64,000 nucleotides of DNA from Nymphaea colorata (GCF_008831285.2 NC_045148.1:2544001-2608000), one strand, 5' to 3'. Positions 48,251 through 60,844 are shown, counted from the stretch's first letter. Notes: a model not told the origin generated them from the sequence alone. Program-made: numbers and translations.

Positions 48251-50169
48251 TGAGTCGTTTCATGCTGCCCTTCTGTTGTGCAATTGCACTGGTCTGCTTA
48301 CTCGTCCCAATGGTATTCGTGTTTAGTTTGTGGGGCTTGCATCGACGGGCAGGAAGGAATTTTCGAGAAAAAGCAGGCTCTCCTGTAACATTATGTGTCT
48401 TGTACCTTATCTTTGCTTCAATTTTTACTTTGAATGGCAATCTTCTTTTACTGCTGTCTCCCTAATTACTATCCATTCCTCATTTCTGTTCATACCCCGC
48501 CTGATTGATTGATCTATCAAAATTTTGAAGCCCTATTTTTTCCAAGCAACGAAAGCGGGCATCCTTTGGTTGCAGTGAAAAAAGTATAGAACAAAGAAGC
48601 AGAGTTAGAATTTCCTAGTGAGGAATTGATGAGAACTTTCAAGATCTCTTTCTGAGAACTGTGCCACGAATTCGTGTCTACTTGTGTCCACCGTTAGGTT
48701 ACCTTGATCTAATTGGCAAATGAGGAAAAATGCCCATCAATCTGAATCGGCCGAAAGACAAGAAAACTGTGATTGGGAACTTACCTCGATCATACAGATT
48801 GCGCTAGTAGCGGCAATTGTTCCTTGCATGTTTCATCACATTCACCGATCTTTGCAAATATGCAACTGGATCCGATCAGGCGCAGCCAGATTGGGGAGGC
48901 TCTGTTGTCGTGTTCTTTTATAATGAGGAGCTTTTAAGAAGGGTAACCCCGGATGAGTCTTGACTACCATGAAAAACAAAGGCTGTAGAATAACCGGGTT
49001 CAGAATTTATGAGGGTCTTCAATCTGACACCCTTCATAACTCCTTAACGTTTGCAACTACACTTGTTGAACCTGCAGGTTCTTATCAGTCTAATGTGATA
49101 AAAGGAGACCATCTAATTGAAGATTCATCTAGTCTGATCCAAAGTCGGATGTGGTCCACTTCTTGATCACTGCGGTTATGTCCAACCTGATCCATGTCTG
49201 ATCTAGTTTGCTCAGCATGATTTGGTTGAACCATGACTTGCCCATCGTATTTGATTGAACCTACCAACTGAACCCAATTTGCTAGAAATCCGTTCCTCAA
49301 TAACTCAGCCACATACTTAACTTGTCACAACTGTGGCTCTCACAATAACTATATAAAAGAAGAAAGACCTCAAGAGGCATAGTGTAGCTGATCGAGTTAG
49401 GGGTCTGTTTCATGTTAGTCTCTAATTCGATTTTTGTGAGCGTTATGTCTATGTGTCTTAAGTGATAGGATGTGGTATCCAAGTTAAAAGGGTGCACCTT
49501 TGCTATCGTTGATGTCAAAGCAACCTAAAACCGCAGAAGTAGGGGGAATGGAAGGGCCTTCGGGCCTGTTTTTCAGGTGGCAGATTGTAAACCCCCTACT
49601 CACCTGGAAATATAAACAAAGTTCAACTGTTTTGTCACTAGATAAGATTAACTTCCAGTTATTATTCACACCATTTGAAAATAACATCTAGATCGTCAAA
49701 TGGCATGGGGCCTATAGGTGGGTCCATGGCCATATGAATCCTACTATACATACAGAACCAACTTCCCTCGCTTAGCCTTGGGAGCCGAATACTAGTTCAT
49801 TTTTTCTCATCAAATTATTTTGAGGAGGAACATTTCCATTCGCTATTATTTAGTTGCACTACTAGCTCTAGATTAGACTTCTCTTTCATACTAAATTAAA
49901 CATATCATAAACCCACCCATGGATGATATGTGCTTCAAAGAACTATTCTTATGATATTCCTTATGTCAAAGGATCGGTTATGATTTAGAGTGGGTAGGTA
50001 TTTGACTTTTATGTCATCATTTTCTATCATATCATGCTTGTAATGATATTTGACTATTATATCCTCATCTTTCAGCTATTTATTTAACTTCAAATCTTCA
50101 ATGAAGCAGCATATCTGAATGGAAAAAGTAGTCGTGTGACAAGTAATATATGTAGCTCCTTTTAAGTTA
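48251..50169. other. 3' flank of the NPH3-family gene and intergenic DNA
   Basis: The first 200-300 bases are likely 3' UTR. The rest has no recognised gene. Frames at 48720-49166 and 49500-49691 are short and unmatched to any family I know. Confidence 0.45.
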
Positions 50170-50708
50170 CACATCCTTATCAATTACAAGTAGTTGCTCT
50201 CAATGTGAGGAGCTCACTGACCACAATACTGCTCACCTCCAATCCACACTCAAACATCTCCAGTAGCACTGTCACACGCTCGCAATCAGCCACACAAGTA
50301 GGCGCACACAGTAAGGACAAACAGTCAAGAATAGACGTCGTGTGGATACCCAACACCATATCTACCTCTTTGGAAGTCAAGATATCTAGTGTCACTTATG
50401 GAGGTACATACTAGATCACCAACTCGATAACAAAGCTCCCCAAAGAACTAATAGAATCGTGAAGTGGCCCGAAATCATGCAAGCATGTCCCACGGTGTTG
50501 GACTGTCTCGCGCAGCACCTCCTCGATCTCGTCTGACTACCCATGCTCAGCTGCTAGAGTGAATAATCATAAGGATGGCACACAGCTGAGGAGTGCCCCT
50601 AAGGCCTCCTTCAGAGTATCATAACTCCTCAAGGTGGTGAGAGCAACATGATCACTTCCCTCCGGTGAACGTCATGGTCATGTTAGAAAAATTTCAGTAG
50701 ATGTCCAC

Positions 50709-50906
50709 CTAGGACCGCAACCACTGTACCCCAAATACAATATCTATATTGTTGATAGGTAGGACAAAGAGATCCCCTTTGAATGGGACATTGTGCATGA
50801 CCAACTCAACATCAGTGCATAATAAGCAAGATTGTAGCTTGCTACCATCACCTATGGTAACGTAAAACATAGGGCACTCCTTGGTGCCTATAGGTGCTTC
50901 CACCAT
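50709..50906 (-). pseudogene. Ty3/gypsy protease fragment
   Basis: A minus-strand frame of 65 codons ending in LPINNIDIVFGVQWLRS. This is the typical end of the retropepsin-like domain (RVP_2) before the RT linker in Ty3/gypsy polyproteins. The active-site part is not in this frame. Confidence 0.75.
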
Positions 50907-51091
50907 ACGGTGACTGATAAAATTGTGGATGGCCCTGAGTGAACTGACATAAAAACTCTCCCCTGTCCGATGTATCCTGTTATGTGCATAGCATTTGCTG
51001 TGTCCTTACAAAATGCATGGTAAGATGCCTCTACTACTGACTCAACAGCCACCTTGGGCTCGGTCTCCTTCTCCCTAGGCTGATCGCCCTA

Positions 51092-51535
51092 CTATGGGGA
51101 AGGCTTGTCCCCATACAATGAGTCAATAGTAGAAAAGTATAAATGCGGGCATTTGTGGCCATCAGACCACTTCTCTCCACAAGTCAAGCAGAGGCCCTTT
51201 CTAATGCGCTCTTCACACTCTTGGCGCGTGATGAAGGGTGGTCTGCTTTGGACCTTGAGGGCCGGTTCCGGTGTAGCAGCCAGGCAAGGCAAGGCTGTCC
51301 TAGCTATGGAATCACCTCGCCACCACAGCTTACATAAGACACTAAGCCAAAGCTGCTTCTCATCAATGGTGTGAGCAAAGCAGAAGCAGTCTTGTAGAGT
51401 CTGTGGTCTCATAGGTTGCATCTCCAAACGTATCTCGTCTCGTAAACCACATAAAAACTGACCCATAATGACATGCTTTGGCCAACCAACCACCATGGAG
51501 CTCAAATCTTTGAAAGCGGGTTGATACTCATGCAC
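51092..51535 (-). pseudogene. Ty3/gypsy gag C-terminus with zinc knuckle
   Basis: 147 codons. It carries a gag-type helical segment (QFLCGLRDEIRLEMQPMRP), then EECEERIRKGLCLTCGEKWS-type wording and a CX2CX7HXC-spaced knuckle ending SDGHKCP. This spacing is common in chromovirus-like gag. The frame is open here, but upstream gag is broken. Confidence 0.75.
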
Positions 51536-51549
51536 TGTCCCCCTCTAGA

Positions 51550-52500
51550 AAAGTTGCTTGAGTTCGACCCATAGTCAATGAATATTGATTCTCTAGACCT
51601 CGCCATCGGCTTTCAATGAAACTCATCCCACTCAATACCAGGCCGGTTTTGGCTGAGCCACCGGTACCATCTCATGGCTTTCCCTTGGAGCGGAGATTGC
51701 TTATAGTGATCCACTGGTCTCGTGGTACTCGTTGGCAACTGAAAATCTATATAGCTTTAAACTTTACTCATGCGCCTTTTTTCCCTCAAAGCGAGGAAAG
51801 TTCAGTTTAAGCCATTGGATAGAGAAGTGATCATGGTCATCATCGGGAAAGGATTGGCGTCGGCATGCCCATATCTCGGTTGTATAATCTATGGATCCGC
51901 TCCTAGTTGATCAAGAACTACACGGTCAACTACTCGGACTCCTCTCATTGGACCCACAACTCTGAGAGTCTGAGATGGTATGCCTATCAACTATCCAAGG
52001 TGGACGGCGTTGGCGCCAAAGTCGACACGCTGACACACTCGACCGTAAAAATCCTAGGGCCAAATGTAGGGTGGAAGGGTATGTCCTCAACATGCGGCAC
52101 TCTAGGCTCTAGTCCACCCAGGTACAAAACTAAGGGGTAAGGCGGGCACATCTCAAACACGCCACTAGGGATGTCAAGTCCACAAGCAAAACCTTTCTGC
52201 AGCTGATGTGAACTCTCTTATGACTCCCATTTGTAAGTGTCAAATGCATCCTCACGTTGCCACGTGGAGGAATCAGAGGATGGATTGGTGTGCAGTGTCT
52301 CGTATGGGAGCCAAGGATCTAGTGTCCGGTCGGCACAACCATCATCTGCATGACGTTGGGACTGGCTGTCCACTCTTTGGGCCATACTGTCAACTGTTTG
52401 GACATGGGCCCTTGTTTCCTCTTTGTAAATACTTCCGCAATTGCCCCACCATGGTCTCAAGAATGTCTAACTTAGCCAACCAGTCTATGTGGATCACCTC
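51550..52500 (-). pseudogene. Ty3/gypsy gag N-terminal region, degenerate
   Basis: Discontinuous minus-strand coding-like pieces (for example 52460-52218) between the primer-binding side and the intact gag tail. Placement comes from element order rather than from strong motifs. Confidence 0.45.
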
Positions 52501-52504
52501 ACGG

Positions 52505-52688
52505 AGGGGCAGAGCCAAGATTTTTTCAGGGGGGCCAAACGTTTCGTAACTCAGGCCAAGAGGAGCGACAAGTCGGACCAAGAAGAGTGATGAGTCAGAC
52601 CAAACTAAAAAAAAATTGATTTTTTCGATATAATTTTTTTTCCTGCGCTCACCCGAGTCATGGCCAGACCCCTCCCTCCACCCCTAAT
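52505..52688. mobile_element. Small MITE-like insertion, 184 bp, in gypsy gag/leader
   Basis: Begins AGGGGCAGAGCCAAG and ends CCTCCACCCCTAAT, so the ends form a rough G-rich/C-rich inverted repeat. Identical CTCACGG heptamers flank it (52498-52504 and 52689-52695), indicating a target duplication. The family is not identified. Confidence 0.6.
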
Positions 52689-52760
52689 CTCACGGTTATC
52701 AGTTCATGGCGCACCTGTTTAAAGCTCGTGTGCGTCTGTTCTCTTTGTCAACAAGGTCTG

Positions 52761-52860
52761 ACTGTATAGGTCTAGGCATGCCATACTAAGGATCACTCTC
52801 ATGGGCTATGACTGTATAAGTCTAGGCATGCCATACTAAGGATCACTCTCATGGGCTATG
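52761..52860. repeat. Two-copy tandem duplication, 50 bp
   Basis: Copies 52761-52810 and 52811-52860 differ at one base (GG versus AG). They lie between the primer-binding site and gag of the gypsy element. Confidence 0.95.
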
Positions 52861-52867
52861 ACTAGTC

Positions 52868-52891
52868 AGACCTGATACCAATTTATTAAGT
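52868..52891 (-). promoter_or_regulatory. Gypsy primer-binding site region
   Basis: On the minus strand, TTGGTATCAGGTCTGAC starts 9 bases after the presumed LTR end. It matches the start of an initiator tRNA-Met complement (TGGTATCAG), then diverges. Confidence 0.65.
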
Positions 52892-53271
52892 TGCTGCTTA
52901 GGATAACCCACCAAAGCCCCAGTTACATGAAAAGAGAGAGTGCAAATACAAAAGTCACCCTGCCAATAGATACCCGAACCAAATGAACTCATGTATGACA
53001 AAGAATACACAAGGAAGCCCTCTCAAAATTCTCAAAAGAATACTCTGGTATGCTCCAAGCACTGTGTGGCTAGTACAATGCATGGAAGTATAAAACCTGG
53101 CTAGTACAATGCATGAAGGTATAATAGAACCACTCAGAGCTCACTCAAGTAAGCTATAGCAAACCATCCTATCATATATATATATAAGTCGGCCAGACCA
53201 TGCCCAATAGGACATACCACAAGGGTGTGTATGGGCTAGGGCTTGTGGCCTCCGGGTGCTAGGACCCATCA
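52892..53271 (-). repeat. 5' LTR of the gypsy element, about 380 bp
   Basis: On the minus strand it opens TGATGGGTCCTAGCACCC and ends GCAGCA, with a TATATATATATA box near 53173-53185. It carries a short internal repeat CATGCATTGTACTAGCCA (twice, near 53060-53115). Ends are inferred from the TG...CA rule and the adjacent primer-binding site. Confidence 0.65.
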
Positions 53272-55379
53272 TTGGCAGTCATGCGGGCAGCCCTTGGCCA
53301 AGATGGCCCAAGCCAACCAAGAACCTCTGCTCCATATGGTGATCACGTACTAACCTTTTGGGAAGTCTCACCCGACATCTCTATGAATTCCTCTCTATGG
53401 GGTCATCAGGAAAAGAGTCTGCACAATCTCCAAAGGTCTCGACATGCACGATTCAGCCTTTTTACTCACCTTGGCAGCAATACCGACCACCACTTTGTAC
53501 ATCTGGGAAACCACACACCTGATGGCAGTTGCCGAGTAGCAGTTCAACCCTATGGTTGCCATGTACTGCATAATCCAGTCGCAGACGCTGGTCACCAGCA
53601 AGAGACAGGTGAGGAACAAGCAGCAACCAAAAGGTGCCCGGCTAGATTGCTTGGCCATGTCAAAGAAACACCAAAAGGAGATCGGCCCTCACAACCAAGG
53701 GCACCCAAGCTGATTGAGGAGTCAATGCACGTCTTTGGGGGACCGTTGCATGATGTTGGGAGTCAATCTACAAGTGAAAAGATGGAGAACATGACAACCA
53801 ACCACATCGCCGTGAAATGGTGCAAAGGTGGCTGACGAAGAGAACTGCAGTCTGGTCAAGCGAGTGCTGACTGCATGCGGCAAATGCTGGAGTAGGCCGC
53901 GGGTGGCCATGGTGGAGTTGAACACCGACTAGGGCCACGCAGCTGGCAGTGGCGGGGTGAAGACGGGCATGGCTGGGCCTGGGCATGGTTCGGAGCAAGT
54001 TGGCTGCATGGTCGACCGTGGCTGAGCTGGTCACTATAACATAAGGAAGAGGCATCCGAAGTGTCGCGGATACATGGCTGAGCATGGCTGGAGGCTTGGC
54101 CATCAGTGGCCGAGCAGCTATCTATGGGGAGCACAAAGATGCTAGGAAAAGGCAGCGAAGGCTCAACCGAAGGGTGGCCAAGCTAAGAAATGAGTAGGTC
54201 AGGATATATGTGAGGACGAGACGTAGAGACTTGAAGCGGGACACATCGAATCTGGGCAGACACTATGCAGCAGGACACAACGTGTGACATGCTGACTTTT
54301 GAGGATGTTGTTGGGTGGGATGCGTGCAGTCAGACATGTGTTGAACACACTGATGTCATAAAAGGAAGAATCGCCAGTATATTCCCATTGGGTAATTGAA
54401 ATTCATCGGAGAAAATAAAAATTTAGGTTGAGTTTTCAAATGCTCATATCTCCACTGATTTTCGTTGCATTCTGGTGTATAACCTCTCCATTCGACTTGG
54501 AATTCAACAAATTGTTGGTGATGTGGGATGGAGGATTCAACAGTCGAATAAGCTGGAATATTGCTAGAAATGGGCAGGACTCCTTTAAAAGCTCGCCTGA
54601 ACTCAAGAATGGATTTTGGGCTCCCAAATTCGGCGATTTACCCACCCATTTGATGTGTATTTGTACTCGTTCAAAAGCTCGAAATGTCAGTAATCTGATG
54701 CTCCACTCATCAACATATTTTTTCCATTGGAGTGCGTGATTTGTTGCTGAGAAATGTACAGGTTTTACATAAAAAGATTATCACAATGCGGTTTATGTTA
54801 GAATCGATCAAATCACATAAAATCTACCAAAACAGGGGCAGAATCACTCGCCTGTGAGATCATGGGTCCCAAGTGCGTGATCAGGTGCCAACCCAGTGCC
54901 AACTAGTGTCGAAAAAGGCTAAAACCATACCATGAATTGTTGGTTCGCTTGAAATGATAGGCGATGCTTCTTTGGATCAAATCGAGCTCGTCTGACCTCA
55001 AATGGAGTTGGGTAATGGCTCGTTGGAATCATGAAGACCACGAGTGTTTTGTCCCCATCTGATCGCTGATTCGACCACCAAAACATTAGAAATTGGTCGG
55101 AAATAGTGTGGTTAGTGAAAAGGGGACAATAACAATGGTAGAGATTCTTAAGAATGAAAAGTGATCAAAATCATCTCTAATCGATGGAATTCAACCTGTG
55201 AAGAATTGATAATCGAAAATGTGTTTGGGATACATTCTACCCTCGCCACTGATCTCACCTGCTCAGAGTGCAGACAATGCAAGGCCCCAAACTATCATTG
55301 TGTGACATGCTTAGAGCATTGACACTGGCCTTTCCAACTTAGGTGTCATAAAGAGGCTGAGAATGCAACGTTATTTATT
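53272..55379. other. Unassigned, probably repeat-derived DNA
   Basis: GC-richer than its surroundings (53.3-54.3 kb). A 187-codon plus-strand frame (53272-53835) overlaps several minus-strand frames; none has a recognisable domain and codon usage looks random. It could be an unrecognised transposon. Confidence 0.4.
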
Positions 55380-56120
55380 TTGGGTAGGACGGGTCGGAGT
55401 GGGTCCAGACCCAGAACCAAGCCCCACTCGTGGAGGAGCCCGACGCCAACCCCTCTTTCCCCTCGTCTTCCTCTTTGTTCCTTCCTCTACTGCATCGCAA
55501 AGAAGAATAGGAGGCGGGAGGAACAGCTGACGATAGAGGGTGTTGCATGGGTGTCGCTTGGGCCAGCGGAGGAAGGGCGGCGGCGACGATGCTCTGGTAA
55601 GCCCTCTCGACCTCTTCCTCTTCTTTCTTTCTTCTTCTTCCTTTTTCTCCTCCTCCTTTTCGTTGTTTCTGCTGTCTCCCCTCTCAGCTGCACAACCTCC
55701 CTCCAGAACAACCTTCTCTCTCTCGTGCTATTCCCCTCCTTCACCACTCTCACGCTCTCTCGCTCTCTCTGCCTGCACTCTCCCCTCTCCGTCAGCGCCT
55801 TCTCTTTGGCCGTCTCTCTCTTTCTCTGCAATCTCTCTTGCCCTTTCGTCTCTCTTGTTCTCTCTCTTATGTTCGTGCCTCCTTTTGCCCACACTCTCAC
55901 CAGTCGAACTCTCTCCTTACCACCAGCTCTCTCCCTCACTGTCTCTCTTGCGCTACCCTCTCTCCATCGCAAGACCCACTCTCACTGCCTTTCCCTCTCA
56001 CTCATTCGTGCACTCTCCCTCCCTGTTTTGGGTCTCCTCTCACCTGCGGCATATGTCTCCTTGAGCCTCCCTCACAGCCACTGCCTCTTCCTAATGATAG
56101 ACCCCTCGCTTGAACTCCAT
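55380..56120. repeat. Pyrimidine-rich low-complexity block
   Basis: From about 55595 to 56060 the plus strand is overwhelmingly C and T (CTCTCT, TTCTTC, CTCCCT words). It supports overlapping Ser/Leu-rich frames of 251, 174 and 91 codons on the plus strand and an Arg/Glu-rich frame of 161 codons on the minus strand. These mirror the base skew and are not convincing genes. An upstream GC-rich part (55400-55595) resembles a leader exon, but no product can be named. Confidence 0.6.
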
Positions 56121-56135
56121 TTTCGTCGATTTTGA

Positions 56136-59090
56136 CTTTTTTTTAGCTGTTTGGTCAGTTTGCTGTTTGGGGATGCATCTTTCCCCTCATACCAGTGAAG
56201 TGAAGGTATTGGTGGTGAAGGTAGCCAAAAATCATTGGCATTGGCGTTCAGTCGAACATTTGAGGTGGCTGTCGGAAACATTGCAGTTTGGAGGCATGTA
56301 TAATTAATGAATGAGCATGCTAGGCTCATGATTTGATGTTTTGGAAGGCACATTTGCGATGTTGTTATTTTGGAGAAAGTTTATACTATTTAGAGAAAGA
56401 CAATGATCTACGTGTATAATTATTTTTTTAGCATGATAAGTTGACTTTCGAAGCGATTTGGAAACATGGTAGAGATTTGATGTGGTTGAGAAGATTTAGA
56501 ACTGTTTTTGTAAACACATGGTGCATGCGATTGTCGATAGGCGTATTGTGCTATTGGTTGAGAAAGAGCATGTGAGTTGGATGTAATTTTGGGAATAGAT
56601 CTTTTTGAGGTCTTTATGAGTTGATACTACTCGTCGACACCTTCTTGAGGTGATGATATGCCTCAATGATTATGTTTCATATTTGTCTATATTGTAAAGT
56701 GAAGCGAATAAAGAACTTATTATTTGATTGTGTTTGTAGGTACACCAGGCACGTTCAGTAGACCTTAAACGACCATTTTGAATATTTTTGGCCTGACCTC
56801 GATCGACGCCATTCCGAGCACATGGCTTTCATGAGAAGTCCTTGTAGTCGAGAGATGTTCGGGCACACTTGAGAGCGTGGTCGGCATCATGACGAGTGCA
56901 AGGGGGACCCTAACCGACGTAGCCAAGAGGTTGAGAGCGTGGTCGGCATCATGACGAGTGCAAGGGGGACCTAGCCGACGTAGCCAAGAGGTTGACGACG
57001 ATCGCAGTCCTCCCTGCTCCAATTTCAACAGGACGTGGTTCTTATCCCCGGTGTTTGAGGTTGTACATCGTGACGCCGCAACCCCTACGACACAGTAGAT
57101 CCCAGACCGTGGTTCTCTGGACTTTGGCCTCCTGGAGGCGCGATGGACATGACAATACGATCTATCCCACTCGCAAAACCATTGTTCAACCTCTGACAGT
57201 TCCATGCCCCAAATTCGCCATCGAATTCTCCTTGAGCGTGAAGCGACTCTGAATTGAGCTGCGATGGTCAGGTATGAGATTTTGATCAGATCCCGACCGA
57301 ACGAAGGAGAATCGCTCGTTGATTCCAACAATGTGCACCCATAGACGACCGAAAGGTAGCTCTCTGTTTCTGGTGCAATTCCGGCCAATACCATGGACGA
57401 AATCGCAATTGGATGGTGTAGAACGAGTCCTAGCGTCTTGATGATTCCATCGAGTTCAAATTCGAGGGGATCCATGTTACGTGTGGGAAGTTCCAATCAA
57501 AACATCCTCGAGTGTGAAGTACGGCAAGTTCATGTCACGTTCTGGCAATTCCCAACCTCAATTTGAGGATTATACCACATCTTCCAACGGTAGATCAATC
57601 CCAGAAGATTGATCCTTGATCGGTGAATCAATCCACAATCTCTTCCCACAACGTGATAGCTAGAATCGCTTGCATTTTAATCGGGTGCTCCCTTCATCGT
57701 TTTTTGCGGAGTCTGAGTGAGTCTAGCACCCAATCCAATCGAATATGTGCCCAATTCATGTTGTTGATTAGCAGAGAAGATGGCTGACGAGATTCCGCAC
57801 AAATCGAGCGTTTATTTGACGAAATTCGATCAGAAAACGGGAATAAATCATCATTTGAAGATCACCAGAGCTTCTGCGACATTTTTCGGCGCGGAAGCCA
57901 AATTCCGGCCAACCCAACGAATCCGGCAAAATATTGATTCCACCGAGTTCTTCGTCTCCTGCCAATCAACGGTCAAGGTGTCCCAGTACGTGTCCCAACG
58001 AGTCCCATCTTGCCGATTCAGAAAACGACTTCTAGTCCCGCTCGCGTGCTGCACCAGTCCTGCTTCACCATGTCGCACCCAGTCATCGTGTACCACCAAC
58101 AAATCTGCGAGTCCGAGCTGTCCACCTCACGTGTCCCTCTTTGTGCGGCTTGCGTTTCTCTCCAGCAGCAGGCGCCCTTGCAACGTAGCATGCGGCCAGT
58201 TCTTGCCTGCAACCGGCCAGCACCACGCCGGCACTCAGCCAGTGACAGTTTGACACCAGCTACATCCTCTGTTCGGCTATCTGTCTCCAGTAGTGTCCCG
58301 AGGGCATTCACCACAACGTCTGGCGAGAGCCCAGCTCGTCGTCATTGCCAGGCCTCATCGATTCCTCTACAATCGGGTCTATAATTCATTCGGTGAATTC
58401 CCTTTACATTGATCTCATTTGTGATCCCTATTGCTGGTTAGACTCTCACTTGTTGAGTTGTTTCTTACTATGTGTTGAGAACTTGTAGTTGTTCATTACC
58501 CATGGAGATGCGCCGCGACTGTCCTTGGGAGGACGTAGCTCTTTTCTTGGCTGTTGCTGTGAGGTGACGTCGGGCAAGCCCCAACTTGGTATTCCTCTTG
58601 TACACCCTATAGACCGAGGCAGGCACACTTTTCATATCAACCAGGCTTTGGCCATCGGTTGCTGGAGGGCATGCGCATAGCACTGAAAACACAGCCCTTG
58701 ATGGATTAGACTGTCCTAGGGTGGGTGTGGTTTGGTCGGATAGACATGTATGTATGTGATTGTTGCAAAAGATTTAACATATTTGTAAAGATTTGACATA
58801 ATTGTGTCGCCTCTTTGTAAGGCCTGATCACCCTTGATACAATTTGTATTCATTTAGCTAGGGAAATTGGGAAGTTCGATTGCACTTAACTTACTCGCGG
58901 GATATTGGCCGGGGTCCAGTCTAACCAGGGACTGTCAGTAGAGTTTGACATCCAGGCGGAGGCTGGATGCTGGGTCCTAAAGGGGGTCGCATCACCTTGC
59001 CAGTTCAAGCTGCCCCACGTACGGTTTGCCATATCATCAGTGAGCCCCACGAAGAGAGAAAAGGGCAGTATTTTTAACAAGAATGAGGGT
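56136..59090. other. Unassigned, probably repeat-derived DNA
   Basis: Contains a 62-bp tandem duplication (56871-56992), a 243-codon minus-strand frame (57496-56765) and a 157-codon plus-strand frame (57780-58253), none with a known domain. The minus-strand frame runs straight through the duplication, which argues against a conserved gene. Possibly an LTR retrotransposon interior that is too decayed to classify. Confidence 0.4.
56871..56992. repeat. Two-copy tandem duplication, 62 bp
   Basis: Copies 56871-56932 and 56933-56992 start GAGAGCGTGGTCGGCATC. The second lacks two bases of CCCTAACC. Confidence 0.93.
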
Positions 59091-60243
59091 ATGTTTGGAA
59101 AAATGAAAGATATTTAGAGAAATCCAATGGCATTTGGAGAAATTCCAATATATCTTAAAATGTTAAGGGTATTTTGGAAAATTTTGAATAGAAAATTAAG
59201 GGTATTTTTAGACAATGACCATTATGCCTCCATTCATGAGCTAGAAAAGGTCTGTAACTTGGATTTGGATTTGAAACCAGACCAACATATTGGAGTAGGT
59301 CAAATTTAGAATTTTTAAGCCGAAGGTGGATACAAGCTATAAATTTGGATATCAAATATGGATTTGGATTTAAAATGGATCTAAGACTCAGATCTGGATC
59401 TGGATCTAGATCAAAGGCTTAGAATAGATCTAGAATAATAGATTTGGATTTGGATCTCAAATTTGGATTTGATAATCATATTTAGATATGAATATTGGAT
59501 ATGGAATTGTGGATTTTGATCGAATTGCTTTAGAAACAAGTAATTTGATCTATATTTGAATTTGGATCAAGCATTTGGATCCAAACAAGGAAATGGGTCT
59601 ATATTTTGGATCTGGATCAGACCTAAATTGGATTCAATGCTTGGATTTGGACAAAATGGGTACAGAATTGGGACTTGGATCTAAATTCAATTGTGAAATT
59701 ATATTTTGGATCTGGGTTTGTTCTAAAAGCCTGTTTTACATCTGGTTTGGGTCTGAAAGTGGGTTTTGGATCTGGAGTTGGAATTCTGATCTCAATCTAG
59801 CTCTAATGCTGAGATTTAGATCTAAATTTGGATCTAGGCATTCTTTTTGGGATCTAAAGCTACGATTTGCATCCATGAATCTGTTTTGGATGTTAAGCTG
59901 AGATTTGGATCTAGATTTAGACCATTTTGGATCTATATCTTGACCTAAGGTTCGGTTTTGGTATCTTTATGAATTTGTGGACTATATTGTATGTGAATTT
60001 GGATCCAAAGTATAAAATATGACTAAGTTGGGGTTAGGCTTGGATCAAAACCCCGAATTTAGATCTGAATGTGTCCCAATTAGAGTTGACGATTGAATCA
60101 CAGGTGAAGTTTGATCAAAATAAATGGAAATTAAAATTTTTGTGGTAAGAAAATCATTGAATTTTTTTTTTTTTTTGCAAATTCATCGTAAAATATTCTA
60201 AAATGTTGAATATAGATTTTTGAAAATTTTGAGGTGATCATAC
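59091..60243 (-). repeat. LTR-like block B with GGATTTGGAT array (reverse of block A)
   Basis: Read on the minus strand it opens TGATCACCTCAAAATTTTC followed by AAAAATCTATATTC. This lines up with the opening of block A (ATCACCCCAAATTTTTTTC, AAAAATCTGTATTCC). A dense, degenerate GATCCAAATCC-type array then spans 60010-59250, and AATGGTCATT occurs near 59215. The 108-codon frame 59575-59901 is a translation of this array and is not a gene. Confidence 0.45.
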
Positions 60244-60773
60244 AACGTTTTTCTCTGTTGGATGCTATTGGGTAGTCAAAGAAACGTTACTAACGAACAA
60301 CTGTCACATGCATGATAGGTTGGTTTATAATGCAACAGTAGTTTATCGTGTTTTAACTATGACTCATGAGGTTTTCAGTAATGAATTTTGAACATATAAA
60401 AATTATGAATAAGGAACAAACTTAACCCTCAATCTTATAAAAACAATGGCAAAAATGTGAGGAAGTATTAGATATAAAAAAAAGTTAAAGAGCTGAAATT
60501 GTTCATTATTAGTCTGCCATTTAATTGTCTATTACCTATCAATTTCTATATATGCACACACAAATGAACGAAAATAAGTCTTCCACCTAAGTGTCTATTA
60601 CCTATCAATTTCTATAGACACATAGACACACAAATAAATGAAAATAAGTTGTGAATTAACACTAATAAAATATCATATTTGTTTCTCGCTTTTTCCAAAT
60701 ATAAAGAAATGAATGGCTGCCTATGGCTCCAACCTGTAACCGGACGCCAAGTAGTGCAAGATAACTAAAAATA

Positions 60774-60844
<71 letters not shown>

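Larger units (their letters stand above)
50170..53271 (-). mobile_element. Ty3/gypsy LTR retrotransposon, 5' fragment
   Basis: On the minus strand the order is 5' LTR (53271-52892), primer-binding site, gag with a chromovirus-style zinc knuckle, then aspartic protease. Sequence similarity stops near 50170, before RT, RNase H and integrase. No second LTR is visible, so the 3' part has been deleted or lies elsewhere. The coding parts have frame breaks. Confidence 0.75.

Noticed and set aside
53272-53835. 187-codon plus-strand frame starting at the gypsy LTR edge
   Set aside because: No domain, His/Ser-rich, overlapped by minus-strand frames of similar quality; kept only as unassigned sequence.
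55380-56135. 251-codon plus-strand frame and a 161-codon minus-strand frame
   Set aside because: Both reflect the pyrimidine skew (Ser/Leu versus Arg/Glu), overlap other long frames and carry no domain.
56765-57496. 243-codon minus-strand frame
   Set aside because: Runs through a recent 62-bp tandem duplication, has no recognised domain and looks like chance in GC-richer DNA.
59575-59901. 108-codon Trp/Gly/Asp-rich frame
   Set aside because: Translation of the degenerate GGATTTGGAT array.
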